Part shown: positions 58,688 through 64,000 of the stretch, one piece after another
Layout of the letters: the number at the start of each line of letters is the position of its first letter
Numbering within the stretch: the stretch's first letter is position 1
From: Datisca glomerata
Taxonomy: Eukaryota > Streptophyta > Magnoliopsida > Cucurbitales > Datiscaceae
Assembly (NCBI GenBank): GCA_003255025.1
Contig: QANY01008646.1
Coordinates: 1,708,555 to 1,772,554 of the forward strand
Reading direction: 5' to 3'
DNA length: 64,000 nt
Translations under genes and position numbers: made by a program
Notes under the pieces: model-generated
Seen by the model: the letters and a program-made list of their open reading frames with translations, nothing else
What the model was told of the DNA's origin: nothing
The model's database searches: none

Positions 58688-61181
58688 GTATGATTTTCAA
58701 AGATTTGATTGACATGTTTCATGTTTATTTTTTATGATTGATTAGTTAATATATTTAAAATATTTTTTATTGTAGGAATACCACTTAAATAAAAAATGAT
58801 GTTTTAGTCCATCAATTATTGCAGTTATGCAAACTTGTTATTTTACTTAAAAAAAATACTGACGTTTCCCTAAAGTCTTTTATGTTTCGAAACACAACTA
58901 CTACCAATTGGAATGGATATTCAAAGATATAATTAAAAGAGATAGCTATAGGTGGCAAGTAATTAGCATTGGTTAGAGTGTAGTGCTACCCGATGGAACT
59001 ATACACACAGGTCATATTTAATGGCATTAATTGAATACCTACTCGCAATTATAAACGACATTACATATTATTGAAAATGCGTTCAAAATATACGTGTTTC
59101 TTCATTATCATTGCAAAGTATTTACATGTTTTTTATATTAGATATTGTGATATAAAAATCAACTTTATTAAAGTCAACTTATTTTCTCGACAAGATGAGT
59201 TAAAATATATATACTTAAGTAGTCCTATTTAATATTTCCTATTAAACATAAGCACGTAAATAAAAAAAGAAACGCAAAAAGAAAGAAAAATACATTATTT
59301 TTGAGTCGTTGAGTAGTAAAGACATTGTGCTATAATACTTTTCGTCACATCCCAAACCACCCATTCTTAAAATGGTCATTAGTCAAATTGTCAATCGCAA
59401 CCATTTGGATTGAAATTTTGAGTCATTCCAAACTTGTAAAAACATTGATCGACCACGACCTCCAAAAAAATTAGCAAAAAGAGAACTTTTTCCCTATTGG
59501 CTGAAAGTAAATGTAAATTGATCTATAAAAACTTTAATTTGGTCCCAATATCCAAATGTGCATAGGACTGAGTCACCTGGTCCAATCAACCACCCTTTTT
59601 AGCACGCCATGACCAAAGTCTACTACACAAAGTTTGAAAAGCCACACCATGGTTCGTTTTGACAAAGACTTGGAATTTCTTTGGTGGGTTTAATTGGTTA
59701 AGTAGGGTTAAGGCTTGGAAATTCAATTTTGAGGGTTAAATATATTTTTCTAATCCCTTTAATTAACCACCACCATCCTCACCACGCACGGCTCCCGACA
59801 TACCTTGTCGAGGGTTTTTTTTTTACTTGAACATAACCTTTTTATCCAAACAAGAAATACTTTAATTTAATTAGTTCACAGAGTGCACATTTTTAACATA
59901 TTTTGAGTTTTATAAATGAAAATATTGACAAATATCTATACTGAAGGTTTAGTAAAATATTGAAACTTTGATGATAATTTAGATATAAAAAATGTATTTA
60001 ACCTTTTATTTTAAGTTTTATTTCAATGTTTGGAGAGTCGGAGAGAGACAATTCTACAATACCGAACTGATATAAATATCGGAGTTCACCAAATATATGT
60101 GGAGGTTCAACAAATACGTTTTAAGTTCACCAAAAATTTCCAGCATCCATGCTGGCCCGTATATGAGAGCAACATGTGGGAGAAACCACAATTCTACTTC
60201 CTGGAATTTGCCATTTATTCCCCAACACAAACGGCACCACATCTCCCCTCCACCGCTATCCTCTCGCATCTCACATTTTCCCTCAATTTCCTACAAGTTT
60301 TAGCAAAAAAAATTCATATTTACTTTTTTGCCCTTTTGTTTGCTTGACTTATATGTTTACAATAACATGAAGTTATAATTAATTAATTACATAGTCTCAC
60401 TGATTGTGGTACATAGTCTCACTAATTATAGTACGATCGACTTTTAGTATATTTATCATGTATAATTATAAAATATGGTTTTAATTTTGTTTTTGTCATC
60501 TCTGATGATGAGAGCGTCCAAATTAAAACAGTGATTGGTCTGAAATTAATCAATAATTAATTATATTATTAAATTTATTGAACCAGACACACTACATTCA
60601 TTTCTTCAATTAAATATAATTAGGATATTAAACTTCATAAAAAACCTTGTCATAATGTGATCCTTAATTAATCTGATTGATCCCTTGACTATGTCTGTGA
60701 TCAGCTATGACAATATGTGTTGTGTTGGAGCATTTCTATAAGCTATGGTCAGTCAATAAAGCATAAACTCACGTTATTGTTTTTTCTAAATATAATTTAT
60801 CAATTTTTCATCTTTCTTAATTAATTTGTAATACTAATAATGATCGTTGTTGACAGTGTGTCATTTAAAATATAAAATTTTGCAGCTAAACACAGACTAT
60901 TGTGTAGCAATTTTTTTGTTAAGATTGTTTAATAATTTTTAATTAGTATATGTTGTTTAAACGTATAATTACAATAATTGATAATATTTTAATTTAATAA
61001 TATGTTGTTTTAAACGTAGAATAAAAAATTCCAAAAATCTATTTGATTCATCCTGAAATTGGTAATGTAATCGAGTCGAATAAAATGAAATAAATACCAA
61101 TAATTCTTGATCAACATGATAATTAATCTTTTGTTTTCATCACACTATTATAATATTGAAACCTCATGTATGATCTTTAAT
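58688..61181. other. AT-rich intergenic DNA, no gene recognised
   Basis: No recognisable domain. At 60072-60140 GTTCACCAAATATAT, GGTTCAACAAATACG and GTTCACCAAAAATTTC resemble units of the 26690-29545 minisatellite, so a small decayed copy may lie here. The frames around 60030-60370 overlap each other and look like chance. Confidence 0.55.
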
Positions 61182-61788
61182 GGCTTATTTGGTAGCCCGC
61201 ATTGTACAATACTAAAATCAGGACAATACTAAAATAGTATTGTCTGACATTTAATAAAAATATAAGACTCGTACTAATTAATACAGTGAGACTCTTTAGT
61301 CTCACTTACACTATATAATTTAGTCCCCCTCCTAAAAGAGGGACTAAACAGGACTATAGAAATATGCATGGGCTATTATATTAATTATTTAACTAAAATA
61401 TTTTTGTTTTGAATAGATATGGATAAGATGAAGCTTTTGATGTATGAGAGTGTGGCATTTGGAAATGATAAGTATGTTCACGATGTATCTTGTATTTTAA
61501 TTATTATTATTGATTGGTTGAATGAATGCTTATTTTGTAGTTGAAAATGTTAAATAACATGTTAATGAGTTCTAAACAGATTTGTGTAAATCAAATTATG
61601 ATAAACAGTTTTACAATAATCAAATACTATGATGTGTCAAACGTTGTACAAGTAGTATAATTTTTATCTAATACAACACCAAATACTAGACAATATTATT
61701 TAATCCAGTAAAATACAATACAGTACAATACAGTCTGACAGATTTAATACAGTATTATTCAGTACTATCCCGACTGTCAAACGAGCCC
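61182..61788. mobile_element. MITE-like element with imperfect inverted ends
   Basis: The left end GGCTTATTTGGTAGCCCGCA and the inverted right end GGCTCGTTTGACAGTCGGGA agree at about 14 of 20 positions. The pattern GGGCTCGTTTG- is common at ends of plant hAT- and PIF-like MITEs. Short repeats of ACAATACTA/TACAGTATT lie just inside both ends. There is no coding sequence and no clear target duplication. Confidence 0.5.
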
Positions 61789-61940
61789 TATACAACTTAT
61801 TCACATGTCAAAAACTACACAAATGTTGACCACCAAAGGTATATATTCTTTGTTAGTAAATCTATATTGATTAAGTAATTGAACTAATAGTTTTAAGTGG
61901 TCAACATCAGTATGATATTATCTGTTAGAAATAATTTATC

Positions 61941-62130
61941 TGTTAGAAATAATAGACTCCACATATCTCTACATCGGTATGATATTATCCGTTTTGGGCT
62001 TAGACCCGCACAATTTTACTTTTGGAGTCTACCCAAAAGGCCTCATACCAATGAGGATATTATCCATACTTATAAACCCATGATCATCATCACTTCTAGC
62101 CAATGCAGGACTTTGGTCGCACACCTAACA
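61941..62130 (-). repeat. Left (3') LTR of the TRIM
   Basis: It matches 62480-62668 closely (CACATATCT, TAGACCCGCAC, TTTTGGAGTCT and TTTGGTCGCACACCTAACA shared). A short extra copy of CTGTTAGAAATAATT sits just outside at 61922-61939. Confidence 0.88.
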
Positions 62131-62479
62131 ATCCTCCCCTTAAAAAAGGACCACCCAACTCCTCTATTTGAACATCTCCTCGAATGATTATCCATAAGTT
62201 CATCTTCCTCACTAGGAAGGATCACGGCTCCATCGAGGTCAACTCTTCTTCATTGCGTTGGCCCACACACCTTATGTGAAACACTAGAGCACCACCGACC
62301 TCAGGAGCTTGCTCTATCCATGTAAACTCCTCTCCACTGTATTTAAGAGACATGCCTTACGTGAAGCACCGGAACACTGCCACCTGCCTTGAGGTCTAAC
62401 ACAGATCTATCACGAGTTAACTGAGCATCCGAGGATTTCATCCACATGGCTAATTTTGTGGCATGACTTTGATATCACT

Positions 62480-62668
62480 TGTTAGGAATAATGGACACCA
62501 CATATCTTCATATTGGTATGATATTGTCCACGTTGGGTCTAGACCCGCACGTCTTTGCTTTTGGAGTCTGCCCAAAATGTTTTATACCAATGAATATATT
62601 GTCATACTTATAAACTCATGAGCCTCCTCACTTCTAGCCAATGTGAGATTTTGGTCGCACACCTAACA
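62480..62668 (-). repeat. Right (5') LTR of the TRIM
   Basis: It begins TGTTAGGAATAATGG and ends CACACCTAACA. The primer site lies immediately inside on the minus strand (62468-62479). Confidence 0.88.
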
Positions 62669-63759
62669 CTATCAAATTATTTTGATGAGTCATTAACATC
62701 AACCTATAATAAATAATTGACACATCACTAGATCGCTTTAAATTTAATCAATTATTTAGTCACCCTAAAATTATTTTTTTATATGAAATATTTTAAAATG
62801 GTATATCAAACACATATATGAATATCTGTATGTCGCTACTGTAGTTAAATTACTATACACTTATATTATGAGATCTTTGGTCCAAATTATAATATTTCAA
62901 TCCCCACAATACATGTTGTTTTCAAAGTCACTAGCTTTAACAGTCAAGCTTCTTCCCATGGTTGACATTTGTCGTGTCACCCCCCCCCCCAATAATTCAT
63001 CTTGAAATAAAATTTGGGGTTATAATAATGCAAAATATTAAAAATTGTACATGAATGACCCTAGCAAGCGTCGGATTGAAAATATTGTTAAAGTAAATAA
63101 ATTGCAACGAAAAAAATATAGCAAGTAAAAGATGGAAGTCCTCCGTAAATTTGCCAATTGACTTTTTAAACTTCACTTCTAGTGATGTAAATTTGTCATG
63201 TTTTACTATTAATAGTGCATACTTCTTTAAGAAATTAGGATTATAAATTTTAAAATAAAACTAAAAAATATGTGTCAAATACATCTGGACAAATAAAAAC
63301 AAAAATATTGTTAAAGCAAAAGGTAAATAATCTTGAGAATGAAAAATAAAAATCATTAGTTGTAGCGTAAATGGTCCCGTAGATTTGAGGGTTTGCTCCT
63401 CCCAAATCGCGGGTTCAAACCAGGAATTATAATATTTCATGATCATTGACCTGAGAATTTATCTACTGATTTAACCATAGTGCATTTGCAGAAAATTCTT
63501 AGCTGAAGGCTTGTGCACTCTTAAGATTAGTCAGAAAATTAAGCTCTAAAAATCTGATGTTAATAAAAAAAATAAAAAGTAAAAAATCGAAGTCCTCTTC
63601 TGTAAATTTGCAAGGTAATTACATTAAGAAAGGTGATCCATTTGACGTACTCAAAATGCTAAAACGTCAAAAGGGGCGTTGAACTCAAAACTTCTCCACA
63701 ATGCAAAAGGCCAAAACACATCTCTCTCTTTCTATCTTTCTATGACTCTCTCTCTCTCA
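62669..63759. other. Intergenic DNA upstream of the right-edge gene
   Basis: No domain or repeat of note except a C10-11 run at about 62979-62989. The last 50-60 bases before the TATA box are CT-rich (63719-63757), a common feature of plant core promoters. Confidence 0.6.
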
Positions 63760-63770
63760 AATATATAAAT
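63760..63770 (+). promoter_or_regulatory. TATA box of the right-edge gene
   Basis: AATATATAAAT lies 60-70 bases upstream of the ATG at 63830, after a CT-rich tract. This spacing leaves room for a transcription start near 63795 and a short 5' leader. Confidence 0.65.
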
Positions 63771-63829
63771 AACACATTCTCAAAATCAAAACTCATAAGC
63801 GAATACTCTTTTTATTTTCTACTAAAAAT

Positions 63830-64000
63830 ATGGGATCCTCTCCAACAACAAGCAAAGCAATAGCAGACACAGCATCATGGTGTAGTGCAATGGTTTTATT
63901 AGGATTAGTGCTATTGTGTTCCATCATAGATAACACAAACAGTACGACGACGGTAGATGATAAGGCGACTTTCAGAGGAAACCAGTTTTTGAACAGAAAC
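63830..64000 (+). CDS. Small membrane-anchored protein, probably plant LysM-type, 5' part only
   Basis: An open frame of 57 codons from ATG 63830 runs off the window edge without a stop. The N-terminus is MGSSPTTSKAIADTASWCS, followed by a hydrophobic segment (about residues 20-34, AMVLLGLVLLCSII) that would act as a signal anchor, then a polar linker ending FRGNQFLNRN. The layout, especially the S/T-K-A-IADTASW block before one membrane segment, resembles small plant proteins with a single C-terminal LysM domain. That domain would lie beyond the window, so the identity is tentative. The ATG is the first in frame after a good TATA box, and nothing interrupts it. It is the only likely functional host gene here. 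Confidence 0.6.
   Translation, partial: MGSSPTTSKAIADTASWCSAMVLLGLVLLCSIIDNTNSTTTVDDKATFRGNQFLNRN

Larger units (their letters stand above)
61941..62668 (-). mobile_element. TRIM (miniature LTR retrotransposon), 728 bp
   Basis: Two LTRs of about 190 bp (61941-62130 and 62480-62668) begin TGTTAG and end CTAACA. They flank a 349-bp interior with no coding frame. On the minus strand AGTGATATCAAAG directly follows the right LTR, close to the initiator tRNA-Met primer site TGGTATCAGAG, and AAGGGGAGGAT directly precedes the left LTR as polypurine tract. Flanking pentamers TTATC and CTATC differ by one base and are a likely target duplication. This is a standard TRIM: too small to encode proteins, moved by those of another element. 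Confidence 0.88.

Noticed and set aside
1..64000. tRNA, rRNA or small RNA genes
   Set aside because: None seen on reading either strand; the tRNA-like words found are retrotransposon primer sites.

Overview
The window reads as nuclear DNA of a flowering plant, most likely a eudicot: AT-rich, spliceosomal intron borders, plant-type LTR retrotransposons and En/Spm (CACTA) transposons, and only one probable host gene, whose 5' end lies at the right edge (63830-64000, a small membrane-anchored protein resembling plant LysM-type proteins). I see no rRNA, tRNA, operon or CRISPR array. Almost everything is transposable-element sequence in several nested layers, all of it broken by stops and frameshifts.

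Layout. 1-2473: AT-rich DNA ending in part of a Tat-type LTR. 2474-6771: a minus-strand Ty3/gypsy Tat-clade remnant with integrase, two RNase H domains and a 3' tandem array; its 5' half is missing. 6772-11448: LTR-retrotransposon debris with two tandem arrays (47 bp and 81 bp) and a probable 2.1-kb LTR. 11449-16107: a minus-strand Athila-like element with gag and the start of pol but no reverse transcriptase or integrase. 16302-16895: plus-strand Tat-like LTR. 19210-22625: CACTA element carrying an intron-containing fragment of a small host gene. 22626-31085: non-coding DNA with small repeats, including four tandem hairpins with compensating stem changes and a long orientation-switching minisatellite (26690-29545). 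31086-about 40975: a degenerate plus-strand Ty1/copia element split by a second CACTA element (32769-37799, perfect CAT target duplication) that carries several exons of a threonyl-tRNA synthetase gene. 41605-44706: 3.1-kb solo LTR. 44707-46350: GC-richer block, possibly of organellar origin, with a short group II intron reverse-transcriptase-like stretch. 47453-58687: a minus-strand LTR element without pol, interrupted by a plus-strand member of the same family (49423-54919) that carries an intron-less, broken fragment of a BOI/SBP1-type E3 ubiquitin ligase gene. 61182-61788: MITE-like element. 61941-62668: a TRIM with LTRs, PBS, PPT and near-perfect target duplication.

The genes do not act together as a pathway. 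The common theme is gene capture: three elements (two CACTA and one LTR retrotransposon) carry pieces of unrelated host genes. The CACTA copies keep intron borders, suggesting capture from genomic DNA. The LTR-element copy appears to lack introns, suggesting capture through RNA. A second theme is tandem repeats lodged inside LTR retrotransposons, a plausible source of satellite DNA.
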